From positions 1-59,713 of the forward strand of contig NZ_JACIFA010000019.1 in assembly GCF_014197135.1 (NCBI RefSeq): 59,713 nt of DNA. The letters run 5' to 3'. This document shows positions 49,802-58,162 of this stretch, piece after piece (the stretch's first letter is position 1; each line of letters opens with the position of its first letter). The stretch comes from Sphingomonas zeae (GTDB lineage: Bacteria > Pseudomonadota > Alphaproteobacteria > Sphingomonadales > Sphingomonadaceae). The translations under genes and the position numbers were made by a program. Under the pieces are notes generated by a model. That model was given only the letters and a program-made list of their open reading frames with translations, made no database searches and was not told the origin of the DNA.

Positions 49802-51927
49802 TGGCGACCTTGGTCTTGGGCACGGTGGGGCGGGCGCTGCTGGGGCCGGTGGGCGGTGCGATCGGCGCGTTGATCGGCAATCGGGTCGATCATGCCGTGC
49901 TGGGCTCGCCCCGCAGGCAAGGCCCGCGCTTGGCCGAGCTGTCGGTCCAGACTTCCACCTATGGCACGCAGATGCCGGCCGTCTTTGGCACGATGCGCGT
50001 CGCCGGGCCGGTGATCTGGGCGACCGATCTGGTCGAGGCGCGCGGGGTGACGGGCGGCGGCAAGGGACGGCCGGGCGTCGAAAGCTATAGCTACAGCGCC
50101 AATTTCGCGGTCGCGCTGTCGGGACGGGCGATCCGGCGCGTGGGGCGGATCTGGGCCGATGGCCGTTTGCTGCGCGGGGCAGCGGAGGACTTCAAGGTCG
50201 CGACCGGCTTTCGTCTGTACCCGGGGACCGAGGACCAGCCCATCGACCCGCTGATCGCCTCGATCGAGGGCGCGCGGGCGTCGGCCTTTCGGGGCGTCGC
50301 CTATGCGGTGTTCGAGGGGTTGGCGTTGGCCGAGTTCGGCAATCGCATCCCGCAACTGACCTTCGAGGTGGAGGCCGATCAAGCCCCCGTGTCGTGCGAG
50401 GCGATCGCACAGGCACTGTGCCCCTTGGTGCGGTCTGGCGATGCGGGAATGAGCGTGGCGGGCTTCGCCGCGAGCGGGGGCAGCGTGCGCGCGGTGCTGG
50501 AGATGCTGGCGCAGATGAGCGGTGGGCAATGGGTCGCCGACGGGCCGGGCGTGCGGCTGGTGGTGGCGGAGACCGGCGCCGAACGGATGATCCGTGACGA
50601 TGGCATGGGCGCCGATGGCCCGGGGCGACGCGGCACGCGCAACATCGCGGGCGAGGCCGTGGTCCCCGCCAGCGTCACGATCGCGCATTACGATCCGGCG
50701 CGCGACTATCAGATCGGTATCCAGCGCGCCCGCCGCCCCGGCGGGGTGCGCGACGATCGGCTGGACCTGGCCGCCGCGCTGGACGCTGCGACCGCGCGCA
50801 TGTTGGCGCAGGACCGGCTGGCCCGTCATGCCGCCGAGCGGGTACGGCGCATCGTCACGCTCGGCCCCGAGGATCTGGCCATCACGCCCGGCAGCATCGT
50901 GCGGATCGACGGCGAGGCCGGACGCTGGCGCGTGACGGAGGCGGCGTGGGAGGCGATGGCGGTACGGCTGACCTGTGTACCGCTGGGGCCGCGCGGTCCG
51001 ATCCTGCCCGCCTCGCCGGGGCGGATCGCGCGCGCGGCGGACCAGCTGGTCGGAGCGACTCGGCTGATGGCGTTCGAGATGCCGCCGCTGGCCGACGAGT
51101 TGCTATCGGCGCCGCGCCTGTCGGTGGTGGCGGCTGGCGGTCCCGGCTGGCGGCAGGCGGAGCTGGCCTATAGCCTGGACGATGGCGGAAGCTGGACCGC
51201 GCTCGGCCCCACCGCATTGCCCGGCGTCATCGGAACGGCCAGCGCCGTGACGCCCGGGGGCGGCAGCGCCCTGATCGATCGCCGCGGGACATTCGACGTG
51301 CAGCTGACCGAGGATCTGGCCGACGCCGATGACGCCGCGCTGGATTCGGGCGCCAATCTCGCCTGGATCGACGGAGAGCTGATCCAGTTCGCCCAAGCCC
51401 GGCCGCTGGGCAATCGGCACTGGCGACTGAGCGGCTTGCGGCGCGGGCTGCGCGGGACCGAGGCGATGATCGGACGGGCGAGACCCGGCGCGCCCTTTGT
51501 CCTGCTCGCGCCTGGGACCGTGCGAACGCTGGACGTGCCGATCGCGATGCTCGGGCGCACCGTCCGCTTCCTGGCGCATGGCCTGGGTGATCCCGCCGAG
51601 GGCGTCCAGGCGTCCGCCGAGGTGACGGGCCTGTCGATCCTGCCGCCATCACCGGTCGGCTGGCGGTGCCGTCGCGGGGCAGACGGGCGCGTCACCATCG
51701 GATGGACGCGGCGCAGCCGGATCGGCTGGCGCTGGCTGGACCGCGTGGACACGCCGCTGGGCGAGGAAGCGGAGCGCTATCGCATCGCCATCGGCGACCG
51801 GGTGGAGGAGCTGGCCGCGCCCGGCTGGAGCGGCGCAGCGCCCGACGGGACGCGGGTCACCATATGGCAGATCGGGACCTGGGGCGCCTCGGCTCCCCTG
51901 GTCGGAATCGTGGGGGAGGGAGCATGA
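49798..51927 (+). CDS. GTA tail fibre/megatron-like protein (g15), short form
   Basis: A 709-residue tail-tip protein. It starts with a Gly/Ala hydrophobic segment (GRALLGPVGGAIGALIGNRV) and a hub-like region YGTQMPAVFGTMRVAGPVIWATDLVE with GNRIPQLTFEV. The phage-tail_3-like part follows directly (EAVVPASVTIAHYDPARDYQIGIQ). RcGTA gp15 is about 1300 residues and carries a TIM-barrel insert that is not seen here. It ends in beta-rich modules that would contact the cell surface. The ATG at 49798 overlaps the g14 stop; 49801 is an alternative. Confidence 0.87.
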   Translation: MMATLVLGTVGRALLGPVGGAIGALIGNRVDHAVLGSPRRQGPRLAELSVQTSTYGTQMPAVFGTMRVAGPVIWATDLVEARGVTGGGKGRPGVESYSYSANFAVALSGRAIRRVGRIWADGRLLRGAAEDFKVATGFRLYPGTEDQPIDPLIASIEGARASAFRGVAYAVFEGLALAEFGNRIPQLTFEVEADQAPVSCEAIAQALCPLVRSGDAGMSVAGFAASGGSVRAVLEMLAQMSGGQWVADGPGVRLVVAETGAERMIRDDGMGADGPGRRGTRNIAGEAVVPASVTIAHYDPARDYQIGIQRARRPGGVRDDRLDLAAALDAATARMLAQDRLARHAAERVRRIVTLGPEDLAITPGSIVRIDGEAGRWRVTEAAWEAMAVRLTCVPLGPRGPILPASPGRIARAADQLVGATRLMAFEMPPLADELLSAPRLSVVAAGGPGWRQAELAYSLDDGGSWTALGPTALPGVIGTASAVTPGGGSALIDRRGTFDVQLTEDLADADDAALDSGANLAWIDGELIQFAQARPLGNRHWRLSGLRRGLRGTEAMIGRARPGAPFVLLAPGTVRTLDVPIAMLGRTVRFLAHGLGDPAEGVQASAEVTGLSILPPSPVGWRCRRGADGRVTIGWTRRSRIGWRWLDRVDTPLGEEAERYRIAIGDRVEELAAPGWSGAAPDGTRVTIWQIGTWGASAPLVGIVGEGA

Positions 51928-52430
51928 CGACGAACGACACGCCGCGCTGGTCGCTGCCGCTGCTGGCGGCGGGGCAGGCGCAGAAGGAGATGACCCACAA
52001 TGAGGCCTTGAGCCTGCTCGACCTCGTCGTGCACCCGTGCGTCGAGGCGGTGGGGGCAAACGTGCCGCCGGGCGATCCGCTGCCCGGTCAGGCCTGGATT
52101 ATCGGGGACCAGCCGGACGGCGATTGGACAGGGCGTGCCGCAATGCTGGCAGGCTGGACCGATGGGGGCTGGCGATTCCTGCTTCCCCGGATAGGATTGT
52201 CGGTGTGGAGTCGGTCGGATGATTGCCGCTGCGACTGGGACGGGAACCAGTGGCGGCTGGGCCGGGCCGCCGCGCGTTTCCTCATGATCGAGGGAAAAAA
52301 AGTTGTCGGCGCGCAACGACCTGGCATCGTGCCACCTGCCGGTGGTCAAGTTGTTGATTCCGAAGCGCGTTTGGCGTTGAATGCGATAATCGCGGCGATG
52401 CGCGACCATGGTCTGGTGGCGCCCGGCTGA
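51924..52430 (+). CDS. DUF2793 protein, last gene of the GTA cluster
   Basis: A 168-residue DUF2793 protein, a family found next to phage and GTA tail genes. Signature: LPLLAAGQAQKEMTHNEALSLLDLVVHP, then PGQAWIIGDQPDGDWTGRAAMLAGWTDGGWRFLLPRIG. The first part resembles the trimerising or attachment segment of fibre proteins and the second a small beta domain. It may be an adsorption accessory. It overlaps g15 by ATGA and no further GTA gene follows. Confidence 0.82.
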   Translation: MTTNDTPRWSLPLLAAGQAQKEMTHNEALSLLDLVVHPCVEAVGANVPPGDPLPGQAWIIGDQPDGDWTGRAAMLAGWTDGGWRFLLPRIGLSVWSRSDDCRCDWDGNQWRLGRAAARFLMIEGKKVVGAQRPGIVPPAGGQVVDSEARLALNAIIAAMRDHGLVAPG

Positions 52431-52546
52431 CCAAAATTCTGTGCCTTTAATGCCACAGTCGCGGGCTTTTGTTTTCTTGCGTGGAAACCAACGCTCCGAT
52501 AGTGGGTTTGCGCTGTCCGTAGTGACAACCAAGAAAGGGGACTATG

Positions 52547-53674
52547 ATGCGGAAGATTGCCATTGTTCTGGCACTCGCCTCCACCGCTCTGGCTTCGCCT
52601 GCCCTCGCCCGCGACAAGTCGTGGTACGTTGGCATCGAAGGCGGCGGGATGATCGTCGAAGATATCGACTATGATATCACCGGCACGCGCACCGGCACCG
52701 CCACCGTTGACCATGATTATGGTTACGATGTTGACGGCGTGATGGGTTACGACTTCGGTGGTTTCCGTCTGGAAACCGAAGTCGGCTATCGTCGTGCGAC
52801 GGTTGACGGCTTCAGCTCGACCACGCTGACCAACACCGGCACCGGTGCTGGCACCGTTCCGGCTGGCAGCTATGACTATGCCGGTGGTTCGACCTCGGCG
52901 CTCAGCTTCATGCTGAACGGCTTGCTCGACTTCGGTGCTGACGACGGCATCCAGGGCTTCGTCGGCGGCGGTGTCGGTGTGGCTCGCGTCAAGGCGAACT
53001 ATGCGCTCAACAACCGCGCTGACTTCCTGAACGACTCGGACACCGTGTTCGCGTGGCAGGCTCTGGCGGGCATCCGTGCTCCGCTGACCGACCACATCGA
53101 CGCGACGTTGAAGTATCGCTTCTTCAACGCCGACAACGTCAAGCTGGTCGACGTCGCCAACAACACGCATGACGGCCGTTTCCGGTCGCACTCGCTGCTG
53201 GGTGGCGTGGCGTACAACTTCGGTGAGCCGGCTGCTCCGCCGCCTCCGCCGCCGCCCCCGCCGCCCCCGCCGCCTCCTCCCCCGCCGCCCCCGCCGCCGG
53301 CTCCCGAGGCCGTGCCGTGCTCGCCGGGTCCGTTCATCGTGTTCTTCGAGTGGAACAAGTCGGACATCACCCCGGAAGCAGCGTCGATCCTCGACAACGC
53401 GATCACCCAGTACCAGAGCTGCGGCAATGCCCGCGTGATGGTTGCAGGCTTCACCGACACGTCGGGTACGCCGAAGTACAACATGGGTCTGTCGCAGCGT
53501 CGTGCCGACGCGGTGAAGGCGTACATGACCTCGCACTCGATCCCCGATGGCTCGATCGCCACGGAAGCCTTCGGCGAACAGCGCGACAAGCTGCGCGTTC
53601 AGACCGCCGACGGCGTCCGCGAGGTTCAGAACCGTCGCGTCGAAATCACCTACGGTCCGGGCGCTGGCCAGTAA
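52547..53674 (+). CDS. OmpA-family outer membrane protein with poly-proline linker
   Basis: A 375-residue outer membrane protein. After the signal peptide (RKIAIVLALASTALASPALA) comes an eight-stranded beta-barrel part (about 25-225). A run of 21 prolines follows, then an OmpA C-terminal domain that binds peptidoglycan (FIVFFEWNKSDITPEAASILDNAI, GFTDTSGTPKYNMGLSQRRADAVKAYM, NRRVEITYG). A cysteine pair (VPCSPG and YQSCGN) is present in that domain. The codon choice, with many GCT, GTT and GGT, differs from the neighbours and suggests high expression. AAAGGGG favours the ATG at 52547 over 52544. Confidence 0.94.
   Translation: MRKIAIVLALASTALASPALARDKSWYVGIEGGGMIVEDIDYDITGTRTGTATVDHDYGYDVDGVMGYDFGGFRLETEVGYRRATVDGFSSTTLTNTGTGAGTVPAGSYDYAGGSTSALSFMLNGLLDFGADDGIQGFVGGGVGVARVKANYALNNRADFLNDSDTVFAWQALAGIRAPLTDHIDATLKYRFFNADNVKLVDVANNTHDGRFRSHSLLGGVAYNFGEPAAPPPPPPPPPPPPPPPPPPPPPAPEAVPCSPGPFIVFFEWNKSDITPEAASILDNAITQYQSCGNARVMVAGFTDTSGTPKYNMGLSQRRADAVKAYMTSHSIPDGSIATEAFGEQRDKLRVQTADGVREVQNRRVEITYGPGAGQ
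53237..53299 (+). repeat. Proline codon run in the OmpA-like gene
   Basis: 21 consecutive CCN codons (mostly CCG with CCC and CCT) encode the linker between barrel and peptidoglycan-binding domain. Such runs change length easily by slippage. Confidence 0.9.
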
Positions 53675-53706
53675 GCCACGCTCAGCCAAGGCTGATTGCG
53701 AAAGAG

Positions 53707-53735
53707 GGAGGTCGGCGAAAGCCGGCCTCCTTTTT
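53707..53735 (+). terminator. Intrinsic terminator of the OmpA-like gene
   Basis: GGAGGTCGGC and GCCGGCCTCC form a 10-bp stem with a GAAA loop, followed immediately by TTTTT. A strong terminator, in keeping with a highly expressed gene. Confidence 0.92.
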
Positions 53736-53988
53736 CGTATGGGAACGCGGCGACAGGCGCCGACCTTCCCCTGCAGATCCTTTTCACCCGGCGGTGGCAG
53801 CCCGATGGCCGGGCGTAGGGCCACCGGTTGCGACGGGGCTGTCCAGGCCATCCTCGAAAATCGCAGCGTTGAACCGTTCAGCCGCCGGTCAAGCCAGATG
53901 CCTCATTGATGAAATCCGATTCATCCTTTCTTTGTCTCTGCGCCTTATGGACCGATAGTTCTATCGAGTATGCAGCAGGGGAACTGCC
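53736..53988 (+). promoter_or_regulatory. Non-coding gap before the PilZ gene
   Basis: No gene is supported. The last 70 bases are AT-richer and contain CGATAG-TT-CTATCG (53953-53966), a perfect 6-bp inverted repeat 22 nt before the PilZ start, which could be an operator or a leader hairpin. The rest shows no structure I can interpret. Confidence 0.4.
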
Positions 53989-54510
53989 ATGGGGCGGTCG
54001 GGGCCGGGCTATAAGAACCGCGAAGCGCGCCGGCAGGTTCTGATCCCCTGTCGCATCAAGTCCGTCCGGGGCTGGGGCGATGCGTGCATCCACAATGTCT
54101 CGTCACGCGGCATGATGATCGCCTGTGACGATCCGCTTGCGCCGGGCGAATATCTGGACCTGCGGCGCGGCCGCCAGGTGGTGATCGGGCGTGTCGTCTG
54201 GCGGCGCGACCGTTTCTCAGGCATCCGGACTCAGGATGTCATCAGCGCCGACAGCTTGGTCAACGAACCTCGTCTGGAAGGGCGGCCGGTGGATCCCCAG
54301 CAGGGGACGGAGCGCCGCGTCATGCGACAAAGCATGGCCAGCGAGATCGACGCAGCCCGCCGGATGGAGCGCAGCCGTTCGCTGTCCCAGATGCTGCAGT
54401 TCGGCGCGCTCGGCATTTTCGGGCTGGTCGCAGCGGTCACCATCGCGACCCAGGTCGGCCAAATGCTCGCCAAACCGGCCGTCCAGATCAGCCAGGCCCT
54501 GTCGCGTTAG
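53989..54510 (+). CDS. PilZ-domain protein with C-terminal membrane helix
   Basis: A 173-residue protein with a c-di-GMP-binding PilZ domain: the REARR motif (RxxxR) near residue 11 and NVSSRG (NxSxxG) about 25 residues later, then VVIGRVVWRRD. A C-terminal hydrophobic helix (MLQFGALGIFGLVAAVTIATQVG) suggests membrane anchoring. Both c-di-GMP contact motifs are intact, so binding is likely. Its target is unknown. The ATG is preceded by AGGGGAACTGCC. Confidence 0.85.
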   Translation: MGRSGPGYKNREARRQVLIPCRIKSVRGWGDACIHNVSSRGMMIACDDPLAPGEYLDLRRGRQVVIGRVVWRRDRFSGIRTQDVISADSLVNEPRLEGRPVDPQQGTERRVMRQSMASEIDAARRMERSRSLSQMLQFGALGIFGLVAAVTIATQVGQMLAKPAVQISQALSR

Positions 54511-54534
54511 TCCCGATCGGGCGCAAAGGGGCGG

Positions 54535-55296
54535 TCACTCCTGTTCCGCTCGCAATGCCGCCATAAGCCAATCGGGGCGGATCGCGTCGCCCAGTGATTC
54601 GACGCGGCGATGTTCGACCATCAGACCCAATTCGGTATAGGTCGCACGCGTCCGATCGCTCGCCTCGCCCAGCGGCGCGACGACCAGCCGCCGGTTGACC
54701 TTCGACCGATGGTGCATCCGCGCCGTATTCTCCTGCCCGACATAACAACCCTTGGTGAAGCTGACGCCGTTCAGTTCGCGAGCATTGCACTCCAGCCAAA
54801 GCGTTTCCCCCGATCCCAGCTCGCCCACACCCTCGGTCACGCCCAGCGACAGCCGATGCCCGGCCCAGCCGCTCGACGCCTCTCCCGCCGGGGCCAGCCA
54901 GCGATGACCGAGTTCGGCAAGGCGCGGATCATGGGGGCGGCCTTGGGCGTCGCGGCTCCAATGGACAGCCAGCCCCTCGACCGGCTCGATCGTGATCGCG
55001 CGGCGCAGCCGGTATATGCTCAGGCGCCGCGCCAGCGCCTCCGCCTGCGACGCCTCGGCATCGATCAGCACCGCGTCGCCATCGGCCCACAGGATGAAGT
55101 CGAACAGCGCCTTGCCCTGTGGCGTCAGCAGCCCACCCCAGCGCGGGCGATCGGGCGTCAGGTCCGCCACGTCCTGCGTCACCAACCCTTGCAGAAAGCC
55201 ATGCACATCCTCGCCTGCGATACGGATCAGGCGGCGCCCGGCCAAGGTCGTGCCGGGGGTGGGGGCGGGGGCGGTCGTCGGGGTGGCATCGGTCAT
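54535..55296 (-). CDS. ygfZ: Folate-binding YgfZ/GcvT-like protein
   Basis: A 253-residue protein related to the glycine-cleavage T protein, which helps repair or assemble some iron-sulfur enzymes using folate. The diagnostic motif KGCYVGQE is present (GVSFTKGCYVGQENTARMHHR), with N-terminal LIRIAGEDVHGFLQGLVTQDV. The ATG at 55296 was chosen because family homology starts soon after; the frame is open nine codons further. Divergent from pyrC. Confidence 0.92.
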   Translation of the reverse strand: MTDATPTTAPAPTPGTTLAGRRLIRIAGEDVHGFLQGLVTQDVADLTPDRPRWGGLLTPQGKALFDFILWADGDAVLIDAEASQAEALARRLSIYRLRRAITIEPVEGLAVHWSRDAQGRPHDPRLAELGHRWLAPAGEASSGWAGHRLSLGVTEGVGELGSGETLWLECNARELNGVSFTKGCYVGQENTARMHHRSKVNRRLVVAPLGEASDRTRATYTELGLMVEHRRVESLGDAIRPDWLMAALRAEQE

Positions 55297-55343
55297 GGCC
55301 GCAAGGTAGGAAGGCGCGACCATTCGCGAAAGGCCCGTTTCCC

Positions 55344-56663
55344 ATGACCTTCGATCTGCTTCTCTCCGGTGGCACCGTCCACACTCCCGGCGGCCCGATC
55401 CGCGCCGATATCGGCGTGAAGGGCGGCCGGATCGTCGGAATCGGCGCGCGGGGCGATGCGGGGCGGGTGATCGATTGCACCGGGCTCGACATCCTTCCCG
55501 GCGTGATCGACAGCCAGGTGCATTTCCGCGAGCCCGGCCTGATGCATAAGGAAGACCTAGCCTCGGGAAGCCGCGCGGCGGTCATGGGCGGCGTGACCGC
55601 CGTGTTCGAAATGCCCAATACCAAGCCGAACACCGATTCGGCCGAGGCGATCACCGACAAGCTGACCCGCGCCAGGACGATGTATTGCGATCACGCCTTC
55701 TATGTCGGCGCGACCAACCACAATGCGCGCGACCTTGCCGAGCTGGAGCGGATGCCCGGCACGGCGGGCGTGAAGATCTTCATGGGCGCGTCGACCGGCG
55801 ATCTGCTGGTGTCGGAGGATGCGCGGCTGGCCGAAGTGCTTGCCTCCGGCCATCGCCGTGTCGCCATTCATGCCGAGGACGAGGATCGGATGAACGCGCG
55901 CTCGGGTGAGCGCATCGAGGGCGATCCCTCGTCACACCCCGTTTGGCGCGACGATGAGAGTGCGCTGCTCGCCACCCGCCGCATCCTGCGCCTAGCGCGC
56001 GAGGCGAATCGCCGCATCCATATCCTCCACGTCACGACGCCGGCCGAGCTGGAATATATCGCGCAGCACAAGGACATCGCGACCTGTGAAGTGACGCCGC
56101 AGCATCTGACCCTGGCGGGCGAGGAGGCCTATCCGCGCCTTGGTACGCTGGCGCAGATGAACCCGCCGATCCGCTCTGGCGCGCATCGTGACGGGCTGTG
56201 GCATTGGCTTAACCAGGGCGTGCCCGATGTCATCGGATCGGACCATGCGCCGCACACGCTGGAGGAAAAGGCCAAACCTTATCCGGGCAGCCCCAGCGGT
56301 ATGCCGGGTGTCCAGACGCTGCTGCCGCTGCTGCTCGACCATGCGGCGAACGGCCGCCTGTCGCTCCAGCGGGTGATCGAGCTGACCAGCGCGGGCGCGC
56401 AGCGCATTTTCGGCATCGTCGGCAAGGGACGGATCGCAGCGGGCTACGACGCCGACTTCACGATCGTCGACCTCAAGAAGCGCTGGACGATCGAGGAGCG
56501 CTGGCTCCAGTCCAAATGCGGCTGGTCGCCCTTCACCGGCATGGAACTGACCGGCAAGCCGATCGGGACGATCGTGCGCGGGCAGGTGGCGATGTGGGAG
56601 GACCAGCTCGCCGACGTGGCCACCGGCCAGCCGATCCGCTTCGAGGCGGTCGATTTCGGATGA
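55344..56663 (+). CDS. pyrC: Dihydroorotase, class I
   Basis: Closes carbamoyl-aspartate to dihydroorotate in pyrimidine synthesis. The 439 residues have the amidohydrolase metal site: DSQVHFREPG, the Lys in GVKIFMGAST that is carboxylated in class I enzymes, His in AIHAEDED and HILHVTT, and Asp in GSDHAPH. The substrate segment LAQMNPPIR is present. Since no aspartate transcarbamoylase gene adjoins, it is not in a pyrB-pyrC pair. Allantoinase-like activity is a less likely alternative. The frame is open upstream, but the ATG at 55344 starts the fold. Confidence 0.88.
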   Translation: MTFDLLLSGGTVHTPGGPIRADIGVKGGRIVGIGARGDAGRVIDCTGLDILPGVIDSQVHFREPGLMHKEDLASGSRAAVMGGVTAVFEMPNTKPNTDSAEAITDKLTRARTMYCDHAFYVGATNHNARDLAELERMPGTAGVKIFMGASTGDLLVSEDARLAEVLASGHRRVAIHAEDEDRMNARSGERIEGDPSSHPVWRDDESALLATRRILRLAREANRRIHILHVTTPAELEYIAQHKDIATCEVTPQHLTLAGEEAYPRLGTLAQMNPPIRSGAHRDGLWHWLNQGVPDVIGSDHAPHTLEEKAKPYPGSPSGMPGVQTLLPLLLDHAANGRLSLQRVIELTSAGAQRIFGIVGKGRIAAGYDADFTIVDLKKRWTIEERWLQSKCGWSPFTGMELTGKPIGTIVRGQVAMWEDQLADVATGQPIRFEAVDFG

Positions 56664-57061
56664 CGGCGATGCGGGCGGTGCGCGACATCCGGGTCTATTG
56701 CCCCGTCGCGGCCGCGACGCTGGCCGCGCTGATCGCGGGCGATCCGGGAGCGATCGAGCGGGACGACACCGCCGCCACGCTGCTTGCCATCCTTCGCATG
56801 CCCCCGCTCGGCGATTTCGGGCGGTATCGCGAAGTGGTGGAACTGGCGATCGGCTATGAGGGGTTCCGGCCGGGCGAGGGCGCTGCGCCGACCCTGGGCA
56901 CCGTGGGCGAGGCGAGTTGGTCGCCGACCGTGATCCTGACCGCGATCTATGACGCGGCGGCGGATGTCGGGTCGCTGGCGGACAAGCTGCTGGCCGCGCA
57001 TCCCTGGGACGTGCCGGTGATCACGGTCAGCGAGCCGTATCGGCTTCTCGTGCGGGGATAA
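56660..57061 (+). CDS. Hypothetical protein coupled to pyrC
   Basis: A 133-residue soluble protein overlapping the pyrC stop (ATGA). I do not recognise a family with confidence. The C-terminal AAHPWDVPVITVSEPYRLLV loosely recalls the HPYEVPEI segment of CutA/PII-like proteins, but the rest does not follow that fold clearly. Coupling suggests a role linked to the dihydroorotase or simple co-expression. Confidence 0.6.
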   Translation: MTAMRAVRDIRVYCPVAAATLAALIAGDPGAIERDDTAATLLAILRMPPLGDFGRYREVVELAIGYEGFRPGEGAAPTLGTVGEASWSPTVILTAIYDAAADVGSLADKLLAAHPWDVPVITVSEPYRLLVRG

Positions 57062-57071
57062 AGCAGGGCGT

Positions 57072-57110
57072 GGGCTTCGACTGCGCTCCCCTTGAGCGAA
57101 GTCCAAGGCC
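57072..57110. repeat. REP-like palindrome, copy D
   Basis: CTTCGACTGCGCT and TTGAGCGAAGTCCAAG face each other around CCCC, forming an imperfect hairpin of the family seen at 733, 1515 and 18133. Confidence 0.55.
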
Positions 57111-57111
57111 A

Positions 57112-57148
57112 GGGTCCTCCCTCCGCCAGGAAGGCGAAGGGAGGACCC
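57112..57148. terminator. Long hairpin between convergent genes
   Basis: GGGTCCTCCCT and AGGGAGGACCC form a perfect 11-bp stem with an inner CGCC/GGCG stem, three bases from the stop of the DUF1134 gene. It probably acts as a bidirectional terminator, although neither side has a long T run. Confidence 0.6.
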
Positions 57149-57151
57149 AAA

Positions 57152-57907
57152 TCAAAACGGCAACCACCGCGCCTTATGGGTGAAGTTCATATACCCCACA
57201 TTGACGCCGGCCCGCCAACCGACGCCCAGCCGCACCGGGATCAGCACGACATTGCCCCGCCGCAGATAGGTCGCCGCAAAACCGCCGACGAAATAGAGTC
57301 GCCCCTCGGCCGCCGGGAAGCGGTGGAACAGTTCCTCGGTGTCGTAGAGGTTGTAGACCAGCACGAACACCTTGTTCGCATCGCCGCCGATATCGAAACC
57401 CAGCGACGGTCCGGTCCAATAGACCGGCATCTGCCCCTCGACCTTGTGGGTCATGATGCCCGAGCCATAACGCAGGCCAACGACGAACGCGCCCGACGCC
57501 TCGCGCCCGGCGATATAGGCGTTGGGGCGCCCCTGTTCGCGCAGGATGCGCTCGATCATGCCCGCCAGACCCTCGGCACCCTGGCCGAACACGCCTTCAC
57601 CTGCGGCCAGCAGGTCGTCGCGCTCGAAGGTGTCGGCCGCCTGGGTGGTCTGCGTCGCCCGCGAATCGGGGGTGGTGGCCGGTGGGTTGGTGACGGGCGG
57701 TTGCTGGACCGGCGGGGTCGACTGGACCGGCGGGACCTCGTCCTGGGGCGGCGCACTGCGCTGCGGCGCGGGCCGAGAGGGCTGGGTGCCGAGGTCGCTG
57801 TCGATGCCCTGATTGGGATCGATCGTGCGGACCTGCGCCGCGACCGGCGCGGCGACGACCATGGCAAGCCCGCCCAGCAGCGACAGACCCAGACAGACGA
57901 TACGCAT
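57152..57907 (-). CDS. DUF1134 (EipA-like) periplasmic protein
   Basis: A 251-residue exported protein: signal peptide (CLGLSLLGGLAMVVAAPVAAQ), a Pro/Gln/Thr-rich disordered segment (about 35-90), then the DUF1134 domain with AYIAGREASGAFVVGLRYGSG, WTGPSLGFDIGGDANKVFVLVYNL and GRLYFVGGFAATYLRRGNVVLIPVRLGVGWR. The Brucella member EipA is needed for cell envelope integrity; a similar structural role is likely here. The upstream 165 bp before tRNA-Ser hold no other gene. Confidence 0.88.
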   Translation of the reverse strand: MRIVCLGLSLLGGLAMVVAAPVAAQVRTIDPNQGIDSDLGTQPSRPAPQRSAPPQDEVPPVQSTPPVQQPPVTNPPATTPDSRATQTTQAADTFERDDLLAAGEGVFGQGAEGLAGMIERILREQGRPNAYIAGREASGAFVVGLRYGSGIMTHKVEGQMPVYWTGPSLGFDIGGDANKVFVLVYNLYDTEELFHRFPAAEGRLYFVGGFAATYLRRGNVVLIPVRLGVGWRAGVNVGYMNFTHKARWLPF

Positions 57908-58072
57908 GACTTTTCAACTCCCCCGGCGAACCGATTGGCCACGTTAACCAGCCCGCAGCTTGCGTTGCAATGAATGACGAAAAGGGGACTAGTCGATTTT
58001 CATCGCAAAATCCCGCTCCGACCCGGTTGATTGCCTCCACCAGCCCCGCTATAGCCGCACCTCGCCGCAGCC

Positions 58073-58162
58073 GGAGACGTGGGTGAGTGGCTGAAACCAA
58101 CGCTTTGCTAAAGCGTCGTACGGGAAACCGTACCGAGGGTTCGAATCCCTCCGTCTCCGCCA
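58073..58162 (+). tRNA. tRNA-Ser (GCT)
   Basis: A 90-nt class II tRNA with long variable arm (CGTACGGGAAACCGTACCG), encoded CCA, acceptor GGAGACG/CGTCTCC and anticodon GCT at 58107-58109. An integrase gene begins about 150 bases downstream, so the 3' half is the probable attachment site. Confidence 0.96.
58130..58162 (+). other. Probable left attachment site of a genomic island
   Basis: The T-arm and acceptor end of tRNA-Ser, just upstream of a P4-type integrase, is where such integrases usually recombine. The second copy (attR) would lie outside the window, so the site is inferred. Confidence 0.5.

Noticed and set aside
38998..52430. An ordinary prophage
   Set aside because: No integrase, repressor, replication or lysis genes adjoin the cluster, and the gene order is that of RcGTA. 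The integrase at 58316 is 6 kb away beyond housekeeping genes and belongs to the tRNA-Ser island.
53878..54093. A 71-codon minus-strand frame before the PilZ gene
   Set aside because: It overlaps the PilZ start on the opposite strand, without a ribosome site or homology.
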